DNA from: Streptomyces olivaceoviridis
Lineage (GTDB): Bacteria > Actinomycetota > Actinomycetes > Streptomycetales > Streptomycetaceae
Length of the DNA: 64,000 bases
NCBI RefSeq assembly: GCF_014650115.1
Contig: NZ_BMUI01000028.1
Coordinates: 1 to 64,000, forward strand
Direction: 5' to 3'
Below, piece after piece: positions 26,862 through 36,280 of the stretch. Numbering within the stretch: the stretch's first letter is position 1; each line of letters starts with the position of its first letter. Made by a program: the position numbers and the translations under genes. The notes below the pieces were generated by a model, which had not been told where the DNA came from, made no database searches, and saw only the letters and a list, made by a program, of their open reading frames with translations.

Positions 26862-27190
26862 GTGAGGTCCCGGAGGAAACCCCTTTGGGACATGTGGACG
26901 TGGCAGGCCGACGCCGCGTGCCGTGGCACGGACGGCTCTGTCTTCCTCTCGCCCACCGGTGAGCGGGGATCTGCACGCCGACGGCGGGAAGAGTCCAGCG
27001 CGTGCGGTCTGTGAGCCCTGTCCGGTCGGTTCTGCTTGTGATCTCTTCGCCAAGGCTTCTTGCCAGGCCCACGACGTCCGGGGTGGTCGCACCAGGCGGA
27101 GCGGCGGGAGAGGGCTCAGGACGTCCGTCGCCGCCGACGCCTCAAGCGGCCCGCCGGGGGAAGCTTCCACCGTCATCTGTCCTTCAGACA
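26862..27190 (+). pseudogene. whiB-like (Wbl) regulator with two frameshifts
   Basis: GTG at 26862 behind GGAGG. Frame 1: MRSRRKPLWDMWTWQADAAC then RGTDGSVFLSPTGERGSARR, a typical Wbl N-terminus with its first cluster cysteine, ending in a premature stop at 27012-27014. The next frame supplies AVCEPCPVGSACDLF with the CxxCxxxxxC cluster ligands, and the original frame returns as AERRERAQDVRRRRRLKRP, the basic C-terminal tail. The GVWGG turn is degraded to DVRGG. All four Fe-S cysteines are present but never in one frame. Either a decayed gene or two sequencing errors; the altered GVWGG favours decay. Confidence 0.7.
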
Positions 27191-27354
27191 GCTGACATCG
27201 AGATCCATCGCAGGCCATGGGGAAGTGGTGCGGGGTGTCCCGCGCTTGGTCAAGGTGAGTGCAGCGAGGTGAGTGCAGCAAGGAAGGCGCTCGATCGCCG
27301 TCACGCGTCATCGGCGAGCCAGGTCCCCGGCTCGTCCGCCATGAAGAAGGTTCC

Positions 27355-28602
27355 ATGTCCCAGTCGCTCGCTCTCCTCACATCCGATCACCGCAGGTCAG
27401 ACCGTGCCGCACCCGCGCACGGCGTGCCGGGCCGACTGGTCGCGTTGCTGGCCGTCGCCTCCGGCACGACGGTCGCCAACCTGTACTACGCGCAGCCCCT
27501 GCTGTCGTCCCTGCGGGACGTCTTCCATATCGGCACGGCCACCGCGGGCACACTGATCACGCTCACCCAGGTCGGTTATGTGATCGGCATGCTCTTCCTG
27601 GTGCCGCTCGGCGACCGGCTGGAGAAGCGCGGCCTGATCACCGTCCTGCTGACGGTCACCACCCTCGCCCAGGTGGCGGCCGGCCTCGCGACCGGGTTCC
27701 CGATGCTGCTGGCCGCCTCCCTGATCAGCGGTGCCACGTCTGTGGTCGCCCAGATCCTGGTCCCGTTCGCCGCGAGTCTCGCCCCGGACCACGCCCGCGG
27801 GCGGATCGTGGGCCGGGTGATGAGCGGCCTGCTCACCGGCATCCTGCTTTCCCGCACGCTCAGTAGCCTGGTCTCCGACGCTGCCGGCTGGCGCGTCGTC
27901 TACCTCGGCTCCGCGGTCCTGATGGCCCTGCTGGCCGTGGCCCTGCGGGCCGCGCTGCCCAGGCACGCCCCGACCACGGCTGTCCCCTACCACCACGTGC
28001 TGCGCTCGACCGCCGCACTCTTGCGAAGGCATCCCGCGCTGCCGCGCCGCGGTCTGTACCAGGCGGCGATGTTCGGTGCGTTCAGCGCCTTCTGGACCAC
28101 CGTCTCCTACGTCCTCACCGGCCCCCGCTTCCACTACTCACCCGTCGGCGTCGGGCTCTTCGCCCTCGTCGGAGCCGCCGGTGCCGCCATCGCCCCGCTC
28201 GCCGGGCACTGGGCGGACCGCGAGCTCGCCCGTCCCATGACCGGCCTCGCGTTCGCCGCCGCCGCCGCGGCCTCCGCCGTCGCGGGCTTCGGACAGCACA
28301 GCATCGTGTTGCTCGCCCTGGCCGCGATTCTCATCGACATGGCTGTGCAGACCACCCTGATTCTCGGCCAGCACACCATCTACCAGCTCGATGCCAGTGC
28401 CCGGGCTCGCCTCAACTCCGTCTTCATCGCCACCTTCTTCCTCGGCGGCGCCCTCGGCTCCCAGCTCGGCTCGATCGCCTACCGCGCCGGCGGCTGGGGC
28501 GCGGTGAGCATCCTCGGCGCGGCTCTGCCGCTGCCGGCGCTGCTGTACTGGCTCACCGAACACCGGGCCGCGAGGCGGAAGACCGCCCCTGTGCTCAGCT
28601 GA
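27355..28602 (+). CDS. MFS transporter (sugar-efflux/YnfM-like)
   Basis: 415 residues. ATG 27355 (AAGG upstream) is preferred over an upstream in-frame ATG at 27259. About 12 hydrophobic helices; the first runs VALLAVASGTTVANLYYAQP. Motif-A region VPLGDRLEKRGLI between helices 2 and 3, and WRVVYLGSAVLMALL after helix 6. Resembles drug/sugar efflux MFS proteins in which NLYYAQPLL is frequent. Substrate unknown. It ends 184 bp before the NCS1 permease on the same strand, so joint transcription is possible. Confidence 0.82.
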   Translation: MSQSLALLTSDHRRSDRAAPAHGVPGRLVALLAVASGTTVANLYYAQPLLSSLRDVFHIGTATAGTLITLTQVGYVIGMLFLVPLGDRLEKRGLITVLLTVTTLAQVAAGLATGFPMLLAASLISGATSVVAQILVPFAASLAPDHARGRIVGRVMSGLLTGILLSRTLSSLVSDAAGWRVVYLGSAVLMALLAVALRAALPRHAPTTAVPYHHVLRSTAALLRRHPALPRRGLYQAAMFGAFSAFWTTVSYVLTGPRFHYSPVGVGLFALVGAAGAAIAPLAGHWADRELARPMTGLAFAAAAAASAVAGFGQHSIVLLALAAILIDMAVQTTLILGQHTIYQLDASARARLNSVFIATFFLGGALGSQLGSIAYRAGGWGAVSILGAALPLPALLYWLTEHRAARRKTAPVLS

Positions 28603-28627
28603 GCCCGCCCCTGTGCTCAGCTGAGCC
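28584..28627. repeat. 22-bp tandem duplication at the end of the MFS gene
   Basis: A 22-bp unit (28584-28605) is repeated exactly at 28606-28627. The first copy carries the stop codon TGA (28600-28602). The embedded CTCAGCTGAG is itself a palindrome. Confidence 0.9.
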
Positions 28628-28786
28628 GCAGAACCGTTGAGGAAGGCGTCCGGCACTCTGCTCTCCGACGGATCCGTGCGCCCACGGACGCGGAGCACGC
28701 CTGGAAGGCGAACGGGCTCGCTGACTCGACCATGCCTCCGGACTCGTCCCCAGCACCACCACACAGTGAACTGAAAGGCGCACATC

Positions 28787-30364
28787 ATGAGCAGTGCGGC
28801 CCAGCAAGGGCGCATAGGCGCCGCTGTCGAATCGAACGGCGTCAATCCCGTGCCCGATGCCGAACGGCGCGGGAGACCGAGCGGCTTGTTCGCCGTCTGG
28901 TTCGCCTGGAACATCTCGATCCTCGGCATCAGCTACGGCATCTTCGTCTTCAGCCTCGGCCTGAACGTCTGGCAGACGATCGTCGCCGGGACCATTGGCT
29001 ACCTGGCCTCGTCCGCACTCGTCGGCATCCTCGCCGTGGGCGGGCCCCGCACAGGTCTGCCGACCCTCACCCAGACGCGTTTCGCGTTCGGCATGAAGGG
29101 CAACAGGATCCCCGCGTTCTTCGCGTATCTCTCCAACATGGGCTGGAAGGTGACAATCATCACCCTGGCCTCCACCACCGGCGCGAAGCTGTTCGCCGAG
29201 CTGTGGCCGTCGGTGTTCGCCGACACGGACGGGTCCAGCGCGACGTTCACCATCGTGCTGTGGTTCGTCATCGTGCTCGCCGTGACGATGACGGTGTCCG
29301 TCCTCGGCCACGAGCTCATCATGAAGCTCGAAGTCTGGATCTCGTGGGTGACCGGCATCATGACGGTCGTGTTCCTGGGCTTCGTGGTGCCTCAGATCCG
29401 GTGGACTCACCTCGGAGACACCCCCGCGGGCGGACCGCTCGTGTTCGTCGGCGGCATCGTGATGGCAATGACCCTGGTCGGCCTCGGCTTCCTCAACTAC
29501 GGCGGTGACTTCGCCCGTTACCTTCCGCGGAACACCCCGGCGCGCGGTGTGATCGGCTGGACGACCGCCGGACTCAGCCTGCCCGTCGTCACCCTCCTCA
29601 TCGTCGGGGCGCTCCTCGTCGGCGGGGACCCGAAGCTCGGCGCCGCCACCGCGTCCGACCCGATCGGCGCGCTCACCGCGCTTCTGCCGATGTGGTTCTT
29701 CGTCCCGTTCTCCATCGTGATCGTCATCTCGCTCGTCTCGGCTGCGATCACCGGCATGTACAGCTCCGGACTGGCGCTCATGGCGGTCGGTGTGCCGCTG
29801 CGCCGCTCCGTGACGACCATGATCAACGCGATCATCATCGCGGCAGGCGCCTTCTACCTGCTGTTCATCTCCACCTCGTTCCTTGCGACGTTCCAGTCGT
29901 TCCTGTCGCTCATCGCCGTGATGATGGGCACGATGGGCGGCATCCAGCTCGTCGACTTCATCCGGCAGCGCCGCGCGGGCTGGAACACCGACATGGCGAA
30001 TCCGCGCGGCCACGGCGGCCGTGACGGGCGCTGGACAGCGATAGTGAGCCTGATCACCGGAACCGTCGTCGGCCTCGGCCTCGTGACGAGTGCCGACCCG
30101 AACCTGGGTGAAATCACCGGGTTCCTCCTCACCGAGAGCGGCCGAACCGGTGTGTTCGCGTCAAGCGGGCTCGGCATTGTCATAGCCATGGTGCTCGGCG
30201 CCGCGCTCTACGGGATCCTCACGTTCGGACTCCGGCTGGACCCGCGCCCCGACTACTCGCTCGTGGCCGCAGGAGACACCGCTCGCGGGGAGGACGGGTC
30301 CCAGCCGCCGGCTCCCGACGCAGCGGACAGCCCCGCGGCCGAATCCACGAACACTGACCGCTGA
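28787..30364 (+). CDS. NCS1-family nucleobase/hydantoin/cytosine permease
   Basis: 525 residues; ATG 28787 with GAAAGG upstream. About 12 helices; family hallmarks include FAVWFAWNISILGISYG in helix 1, LPTLTQTRFAFGMKGNRIPA and GGDFARYLPRNTPARGVIGW. A hydrophilic Pro/Ala-rich tail of about 40 residues closes the protein. NCS1 carriers import purines, cytosine, allantoin, hydantoins or related bases with Na+ or H+. The next gene, 60 bp on, encodes a cytoplasmic glycoside hydrolase-like enzyme, which is unusual company and may mean the cargo is a glycosylated base or related glycoside. Confidence 0.85.
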   Translation: MSSAAQQGRIGAAVESNGVNPVPDAERRGRPSGLFAVWFAWNISILGISYGIFVFSLGLNVWQTIVAGTIGYLASSALVGILAVGGPRTGLPTLTQTRFAFGMKGNRIPAFFAYLSNMGWKVTIITLASTTGAKLFAELWPSVFADTDGSSATFTIVLWFVIVLAVTMTVSVLGHELIMKLEVWISWVTGIMTVVFLGFVVPQIRWTHLGDTPAGGPLVFVGGIVMAMTLVGLGFLNYGGDFARYLPRNTPARGVIGWTTAGLSLPVVTLLIVGALLVGGDPKLGAATASDPIGALTALLPMWFFVPFSIVIVISLVSAAITGMYSSGLALMAVGVPLRRSVTTMINAIIIAAGAFYLLFISTSFLATFQSFLSLIAVMMGTMGGIQLVDFIRQRRAGWNTDMANPRGHGGRDGRWTAIVSLITGTVVGLGLVTSADPNLGEITGFLLTESGRTGVFASSGLGIVIAMVLGAALYGILTFGLRLDPRPDYSLVAAGDTARGEDGSQPPAPDAADSPAAESTNTDR

Positions 30365-30424
30365 CCGTACTGATGGCGGCGCGGCCCGTGCAGGCCCCGC
30401 CGCCATGTCGAGGAGCTGACACCC

Positions 30425-33220
30425 TTGTCCGCACGAGAGACCGCGCTCCAGCGATTCCGGAACCCGGACCCGTGGCACGCGCCTGCCGCCTACTGGTTCT
30501 GGCACCGGCTGCCGGACACGGACACCATCCGCGCCCAGGTGCGGCAGATGTACGACGCCGGGATCCGGAGCTTCCAGGTGCAGGCGCGCCTGTCCTACCC
30601 GATCGAGGGTTACCTGGACGACGACTATCTCGCCGCGTGCCGCGTCGCCATCGAGACTGCCGCCGGGCTCGGAATGATCGTCGGCATCTATGACGACTAC
30701 AACTGGCAGACCGGTCACGCCGCAGGCCGAGCCGTGGCCGGGCACGACGAGCTGCGCGAACGGCACCTCTTCTGGGTGCGGATTCCTACAGGCGGGAGCG
30801 AGGGCACACTCAGCGGGATCCGGTCGGCGACGGAGAACCTCGGCCCGACCGCGATGAACTGGCACTACGAGGGCGGCGTCGTCGCCTGGGCCGACTGGCG
30901 GGTCGAGTACGCGCTCGTCACCCGAAGGGCGCGGGGCACCGTCATCGAGCGACCCGATCTCGTCGACCGAGTGGACGGCGGGGCCGACGGATGCAGGGTC
31001 CGCCTTGTCGAGCCCGTACCCGACGACGCGGAGACGATCGTGTTCGTCTCCGCCCGTTGCGCGACCTCCCGGCTCGTGAACCCCGTCGATCCGGTCGCGG
31101 TAGATCGTTTCGTCGAGGCCGGCTACCAGCCCTTCGCCGAAGCGGTCGGCGACTTCTTCGGCGGCACGGTCGCCTACATGTTCTTCGACCAGCCCCACGC
31201 CGTGTACTACGACTGGGCGCAGCGCACAGGAGACCTGCGTTCGGCGATGCCCTTCCACGAGAGCCTCGCTGTCTCGATCCGGGAACGCTGGGGCGAGCGG
31301 ACTCCCCAGGTGCTCGCCTCCGTGCTTGACGGGGACGACCCGGAGAGGCTGAGCCTTCGGGCCCAGTTCTACGAGCACTTCAGCGGCTACGCGATGCGGA
31401 CGTTCCTCGGTCGGCTGCGGGCCTGGAGCCACGCCCACGGCCTGCGCCAGTCCGGCCACGAAGTCCTCGGGCACGTCGGTGGCTGGACGCTCGACACCGC
31501 GTTCGCCAACTGGGATCTGCGGGTCAACTTCGGGCTCGACCACTTCGGCGTGGACGGCTACCGCGACCTCACCGCGGTGGATGCGCAGGACGCCCTGGTA
31601 CAGCTCAGCCCTGTTTTCGGCGATTCGGTCGCCCGCCACCACGGCCGCAGCGGGACGATGGTCGAGCAGTACTTCCTCACCCCGCCCGAGGGCGGGACCC
31701 CTTGGTCCGGCCACTGGGGGCTCACCCTCCAGGAGCTGCGCACAACGGCGATCAACCACCATCTCCAGGGCATGCGGCAGATGATCTTCCACGGCTTCTA
31801 CCAGACCCACGGCCACGGCGACGATCACGAGTCGCTGCGGAACCCGCGCTTCGACTTTCCCCCGGGCATCAATTTCGAGCCGTGGTTCGCCGATCACCAC
31901 CTGCGCTTCGCGCTGGAGAGCGCGCGGCTGAGCGAGTTCCTCGAACCGGTGTCACCGCAGAGCGATGTGGCGGTCCTCTACCCGTTGCGCACGATCTGGA
32001 CGGCGGGCCAGCTCGGCGAGCAGGCGTCGGCGCTGGGACAGTGGGCGCGCGCGCTCACCGAGTCCCGGGTGGGCTTCCACCTTGTGGACGAGCGCGATCT
32101 TGAGGCTGCCGTCGTCGAGGACGACCTGCTGTGCTTCGGGGACCGCCGGTACCGGGCGCTCGTTCTTCCCGCCGTGACGACGCTGCGCTCGGCCGCATCA
32201 CTGCGCCGGCTCAGCCGCCTGGCCGAGGCGGGGGTACGGGTGCTCGCGAGCGGCGCGACACCCGCCGTCTACCAGGAGGGCCCGCAGACCGCGGCCGAGG
32301 ACTGGGCCGTGCTCGCCCAGGCCGTGGAGGTGTTCGACGCGGTCCCGGAGGAGGCGGTCCTGCGCGGGCTCGTCGCGCCGCGCGGGCAGACCGTACCGAC
32401 GCTGCACGTGCCGGCGGGCTCGGCGGTGCGCTGGCGCGGCGGCCCGGACGGGGCCGACGGCTTCCGCTTCGCGTGCTTCGCCGAGACCGAGGGGACAGCG
32501 GAGCTCCTGCTGCCGGATGGGCCCTGGCAACTCGAGGAGTGGGTGGCCGCCGACGGCACCGTGCGCGCCCTCGACGCGACCGAGGGCGCGGTCGTGCTGA
32601 GACTGGAGCGCAACGAGCTGCGCCTGCTGCGTGTACGCAGGGGCGCAGAGCCCGCCAACGGGCGGGCGGGTGCCACGGAAGGTCTCGAGGCCGCGACCGG
32701 TCACAACACGCCGGAATGGTCGGAACCTGAGGAGCTCGGATCCGGCTGGGCACTCGAAATCCCCGAGGACGCGTACGAGGAGGCGGGTACGGCCCGGGAC
32801 ATCGCGGTGACGTGCGGCTGGGAGCAGCAGGGCCTTTCGACGTTCGCGGGCACCGCCGACTACGTACGGCGGATCCGGCTCGACGCACCAGTCCTTCTGG
32901 AACTGACGCTCCCGGCCGTCGCCGGAGCTGTGCTCGTGTTCGTGAACGGCCGGCGCGTGGGGGAACGTGCCTGGTCGCCGTACCGCATCACGATCCCTGC
33001 GGACGCCCTACAGCCCGGAGACAACGAGCTCCGCGTTCGGGTCGCGCCGCCGGCGGCCAACCGCTACTACGCGGGGACCGGGCTTCGCGCCGAGCCCGAA
33101 CCATGTGGGTTGCTCGCGCCGCCGCTGCTGCGCCACGCGGTCGCCCCGGGCGGTCTCGACTCCGGCCTCCCCCCGTCCTCGGTCACGGAAGGCCGACCCG
33201 CCTTGCGCGGTGGGTGCTGA
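30425..33220 (+). CDS. Large intracellular GH106-like glycoside hydrolase
   Basis: 931 residues. TTG start at 30425 behind GAGGAG; no signal peptide, so cytoplasmic. The N-terminal barrel begins DPWHAPAAYWFWHRLPDTDT, then RAQVRQMYDAGIRSFQVQAR, a layout shared with GH106 alpha-L-rhamnosidases and related large hydrolases. Midway are GHEVLGHVGGWTLD, GTMVEQYFLTPPEGG and MIFHGFYQTHGHG. The C-terminus (about 790-900) is a GH2-type sugar-binding sandwich: TADYVRRIRLDAP, VLVFVNGRRVGERAWSPYRI and PGDNELRVRV. Sixty bp after the NCS1 gene, surely cotranscribed. Substrate unknown; rhamnosidase activity is only one option. Confidence 0.55.
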   Translation: MSARETALQRFRNPDPWHAPAAYWFWHRLPDTDTIRAQVRQMYDAGIRSFQVQARLSYPIEGYLDDDYLAACRVAIETAAGLGMIVGIYDDYNWQTGHAAGRAVAGHDELRERHLFWVRIPTGGSEGTLSGIRSATENLGPTAMNWHYEGGVVAWADWRVEYALVTRRARGTVIERPDLVDRVDGGADGCRVRLVEPVPDDAETIVFVSARCATSRLVNPVDPVAVDRFVEAGYQPFAEAVGDFFGGTVAYMFFDQPHAVYYDWAQRTGDLRSAMPFHESLAVSIRERWGERTPQVLASVLDGDDPERLSLRAQFYEHFSGYAMRTFLGRLRAWSHAHGLRQSGHEVLGHVGGWTLDTAFANWDLRVNFGLDHFGVDGYRDLTAVDAQDALVQLSPVFGDSVARHHGRSGTMVEQYFLTPPEGGTPWSGHWGLTLQELRTTAINHHLQGMRQMIFHGFYQTHGHGDDHESLRNPRFDFPPGINFEPWFADHHLRFALESARLSEFLEPVSPQSDVAVLYPLRTIWTAGQLGEQASALGQWARALTESRVGFHLVDERDLEAAVVEDDLLCFGDRRYRALVLPAVTTLRSAASLRRLSRLAEAGVRVLASGATPAVYQEGPQTAAEDWAVLAQAVEVFDAVPEEAVLRGLVAPRGQTVPTLHVPAGSAVRWRGGPDGADGFRFACFAETEGTAELLLPDGPWQLEEWVAADGTVRALDATEGAVVLRLERNELRLLRVRRGAEPANGRAGATEGLEAATGHNTPEWSEPEELGSGWALEIPEDAYEEAGTARDIAVTCGWEQQGLSTFAGTADYVRRIRLDAPVLLELTLPAVAGAVLVFVNGRRVGERAWSPYRITIPADALQPGDNELRVRVAPPAANRYYAGTGLRAEPEPCGLLAPPLLRHAVAPGGLDSGLPPSSVTEGRPALRGGC

Positions 33221-33330
33221 GTCGGCGTGGTCGTTGCCCACGCCTGGCCTGCTGGTCGCCGAGGCGCCGATGGGGGAGGGCAAGACGAAGGCTGCGCCGG
33301 CGGCGGAGGTGCTCAGCGGGCCTGACGCTC
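33219..33330 (+). pseudogene. cas3-type helicase scrap
   Basis: One short reading LLVAEAPMGEGKTKAAPAAE contains the Walker A loop APMGEGKT in the form typical of actinobacterial Cas3 helicase-nucleases. Only about 35 codons survive and no HD domain, other cas gene or repeat array is nearby. A similar helicase motif from another family is possible. Confidence 0.45.
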
Positions 33331-33445
33331 CGTCGGCGTCTGGCCGAGGCGTACCGGCTCTACGGCGATGCCGCCGAGGCCGGACGCTGGATACGGCGTC
33401 CACGTCGACGATGTCCTCATGGTCGCCGCGTGTGAGGCGTGGTGC

Positions 33446-34846
33446 TCAGCCGGTCCGGGTGTAGCGGTGCTTCACACCGACCGGGAAGTACTCGGGATCG
33501 CCGTGCGGGCGCAGCCGCACCAGGGGCGGCTGGAGTTCGGCGGGGACGTAGTTCGCGTACTCGCTGTTCTGCTCGCGCAGCGCGGCGAGGAGCGAGTCCG
33601 AGGTCTTCTCCGTCCCGACTTCCGAGGGGGAGTGACCCGGAGCGACCTCCGCGGTGACGCGCAGCCGGGGCCGTTCGCCGTCCTGGATCTCCATGACGAA
33701 TTTTCCGGTGAGGTACGCGTAGCAGTCGTCCCGTTCCAGGCCCGCCGCGATGGTCTCGGGGAAGATGTTGGCGCCGTACATGGACAGGGCGAACAGCGGG
33801 CGGCCGAAGAGCCAGACGTACGGGGCCGCCGGCCGCGGTGCGGTCGAGGGCGCCGGGACGGCTGCCTGCGCGCACCGCTCGATCAGCGCCTCCTCGCTCG
33901 CCGTCCCACCCGTGTCGCCCAGCGTGTAGCGCACCAGGGGCACCACGCCGTCCGTGGTGAGGAAGAGTTCGCCGTCCACGGCGTCGAAGTGACGCAGGGC
34001 CGGGTCGTACTCCATCAGGGACGGCAGCCGCTCGGAGCCGAACACGACCGGGGCCGCCCCCGCCGTGGCGGCGATGGCGCGGCGCAGCCGGATGCTCGAC
34101 GGGGTCTCATAGGCGAGTACGCCGGCGTCCGCGGTGCCGTAGAGCCCGGCGGTGGCCGTCTCGGGGCTGACGATGCCCGCGCGCTCGCACACCGTGTCGC
34201 GCCAGGTCTCGCTGAACACCTCGCCGGCGAACACGAGGTGCATGCCGTAGCGCTCCCACGGCACACCGTCAGCCCGTCCGGCGTCGACCACGTCCTTCAG
34301 GAACGGCGGATAGCCCAGCAGGACGGTCTGCTCGGCGAGCGGAGCCAGCGACCGGACGACCCGCAGCACGGCCGTGACGTCGTTGCCGGGTGCCGCGATG
34401 GTCAGGATCAGCCCGGTCCGCGCCAGGTGCTGGAGACACTGAAGCGTGTAGAGACCGCCGACCCAGGATCCGAGGGGGAAGCAGACCACGGCGAGGGTGT
34501 GGCGGCTGTCCGCGCCGAAGGTTCCGGCGAGGACGCGGCGGAAGGGCGTGGCCGCGTGTTCCTCGTCGTCGAGACGACGCGGCCAGACCGTGGGCGTGCC
34601 GGACGAGCCGGAGGACATCGACACCATCTGTATCGTGCGCGGGTCGGCGTCGCGGCACCGCTCGGCGAGCGGGAAGGCGTTGACGTAGCCGGGCTTGTCC
34701 ATGGCGGGCAGACCGGGCAGGTCCGAGGGGGCCAACGCCGAGACGTCGATGTCCCGCTCCGCCAGGAAGCGCCGGTAGGCGGGAACGGTTCGCGCCGCCT
34801 CCACGGCGAACCGTCCCCAGCGTCCGATGTCCGCGCTGTCGCTCAT
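33446..34846 (-). CDS. PaaK-type phenylacetate-CoA ligase-like adenylating enzyme
   Basis: 466 residues; ATG 34846-34844. ANL-superfamily hallmarks: the phosphate loop reads SMSSGSSGTPTVWPRR (about residue 76-91), then GYPPFLKDVVDAG, YGTADAGVLAYE (adenine-binding motif) and GDTGG near residue 305 in place of the usual GD. The C-terminal domain is short, as in PaaK and coenzyme F390 synthetase-like proteins. It should activate a carboxylic acid as an adenylate and pass it to CoA or another acceptor. Convergent with the GH106-like gene; no partner gene is adjacent on its own strand. Confidence 0.72.
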   Translation of the reverse strand: MSDSADIGRWGRFAVEAARTVPAYRRFLAERDIDVSALAPSDLPGLPAMDKPGYVNAFPLAERCRDADPRTIQMVSMSSGSSGTPTVWPRRLDDEEHAATPFRRVLAGTFGADSRHTLAVVCFPLGSWVGGLYTLQCLQHLARTGLILTIAAPGNDVTAVLRVVRSLAPLAEQTVLLGYPPFLKDVVDAGRADGVPWERYGMHLVFAGEVFSETWRDTVCERAGIVSPETATAGLYGTADAGVLAYETPSSIRLRRAIAATAGAAPVVFGSERLPSLMEYDPALRHFDAVDGELFLTTDGVVPLVRYTLGDTGGTASEEALIERCAQAAVPAPSTAPRPAAPYVWLFGRPLFALSMYGANIFPETIAAGLERDDCYAYLTGKFVMEIQDGERPRLRVTAEVAPGHSPSEVGTEKTSDSLLAALREQNSEYANYVPAELQPPLVRLRPHGDPEYFPVGVKHRYTRTG

Positions 34847-35933
34847 GCTCTCGTCGTCCTCGTCGTTCCGGCGGTGGCTGTTCCGGTGGTCGCGGTGCCG
34901 TGCTCACCGGCTGGGTGCCCACTCTAGCCTCGCCGTTTCGATCGGGGGTGATGAGATGCCGTTGAGGGACAACTGACGGGCGGCCGAGGCGATTTCAGTC
35001 CTCGGCCTGACCCTCAGGCACGGCCTTCCGGCTCCCGGCGGCGGCACGGGCCACGCCCCTGTCGAGGGCGACGGATCTCCTGTCCCGGGCGACAGGTCCC
35101 CTGGCCTGGACGGCGATGACGACCTGGACGGCGATGACGGCCTGGACGGTGGTGATGGCCGGGGCACTGGTGACCGCCGGGGCGGCGGTCACCGTCCGGG
35201 CATCGGCGCCGCCCCGTCGGAGACCGGCCCGACCACGGTGAACCATCCGCCGGCGAACCGCACTTGATCCCCGACCTGCGCCACCGCATGCTGCCGCGCC
35301 CCGCTCAGGCCGCACCCGGCCCGGCCGTGATCAGCGAGTGCTCGCCCAGCACCTGGCCCAGATCGACAGGGAGCTGTGAGGCCCCAGGGCGTGAAGGACC
35401 GCGGGCCACATCCGTATCGCCTCGCCCACTCCCACCTCGCCGACTGCTTCAGCCAGAGCCGCGTCCTCGTAGCGCGGATGCCGTCACCCCGACAGCCACC
35501 GCACATCAGCCACCCGCACCGGATCAGCCGCCCCCACCGGCCAACACCCCCACCCCATGGTCTGAAGGGGGTCGTCGGTCCGGGTCAGGGCAACCATCGC
35601 GACGCCGCTGTCCCCGCGTCAGCTGCCGCCCGCTGCGCCCACGCACCGGGCGGCAGCCGGCTGGAACCGAGCCGCGGGGTGACGCGGTGGCGGATGAGGG
35701 CGAGGCTCGGTCCCGGGTGGCGAGGGCCCGCTCGATCGCACCTCCTGCCGTCTCGAAATTTCGGACGGTCTTCGTAAATCCAGGACGGGTGTTGGATACC
35801 GGAGCGGCCACCGACTGTATCCACGCCGCCTGCGAAACCGGCGCCGCTCCGCCGCCGACGGGCTGCCCATCCGCCCAGCTTGCCAGGCGGTTCGGTCGGC
35901 TTTGTCTACGGCGTCGTGCGTTCACAGGCATCG
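34847..35933. other. Long gene-poor region
   Basis: About 1.1 kb without a recognisable gene; some minus-strand scraps (VGDQVRFAGGWFTVVGPV near 35250) look like remains of a coding sequence not identified. It contains an 18-bp minisatellite and the palindrome CGAAATTTCG (35754-35763), the core of the operator at 9084. Confidence 0.5.
35105..35158. repeat. 18-bp tandem repeat, three copies
   Basis: CCTGGACGGCGATGACGA-type units at 35105-35122, 35123-35140 and 35141-35158; the second copy has one change from the first and the third has a few more. Confidence 0.85.
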
Positions 35934-35945
35934 CGAACGTTTCGA
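35934..35945. promoter_or_regulatory. Operator-like palindrome upstream of the GH54 promoter
   Basis: CGAACGTTTCGA, with CGAA-N3-TTCG dyad; 27 bp before the -35 box, the same place as TCGAATGTTTCGA in the GH43 promoter. Confidence 0.6.
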
Positions 35946-35972
35946 GGAGACTGCCGAATCATGTGGAAGGTA

Positions 35973-36000
35973 TTGACGCCGTTCGCTGGTTCTCTATTAT
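35973..36000 (+). promoter_or_regulatory. Promoter for the GH54 gene
   Basis: TTGACG (35973-35978), 16-bp spacer, TATTAT (35995-36000): near-consensus, with the same -35 box and spacer as the GH43 promoter. The leader to the ATG is about 275 nt. Confidence 0.7.
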
Positions 36001-36027
36001 CCACGTTGCCCGATACTCCGACATGTG

Positions 36028-36041
36028 TTCGGTATGACGAA
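36028..36041. promoter_or_regulatory. Leader operator TTCG-N6-CGAA of the GH54 gene
   Basis: TTCGGTATGACGAA sits 27 bp after the -10 box inside a wider inverted repeat (ACATGT at 36021 and 36041). It corresponds to the GH43 element at 9352-9365 in sequence (inverted) and position. Confidence 0.6.
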
Positions 36042-36280
36042 CATGTGGGAGTTGCTCCACTCGCCCAGCAGTGCACCTCCGGGGTCGCCCCCCGCAACGG
36101 CCGAGCCGTAAGGAGCCTGTCGCACCATGCATATGTCATGACCGCATCAATATCTCTGCCGGGCGCCGTCCGGGCCTGCCTGCCGCGTGCCTGCCCGCCG
36201 CGGACAACCGGGCGCCACCGCACCGACCACGGACAGCCACGGTGCCGCCGTGGGGCGGCACCGTCACAGAGGAGGTCTTC

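Noticed and set aside
28584..28627. CTCAGCTGAG palindromes considered as a regulator site
   Set aside because: They arise from an exact tandem duplication over the stop codon; no link to a promoter.
33219..33445. Possible CRISPR locus near the cas3 scrap
   Set aside because: No repeats with spacers and no other cas genes; only one motif remains.
35189..35506. Minus-strand coding region in the gene-poor stretch
   Set aside because: No start signal, low-complexity N-terminus and no recognisable family; only a short protein-like scrap.
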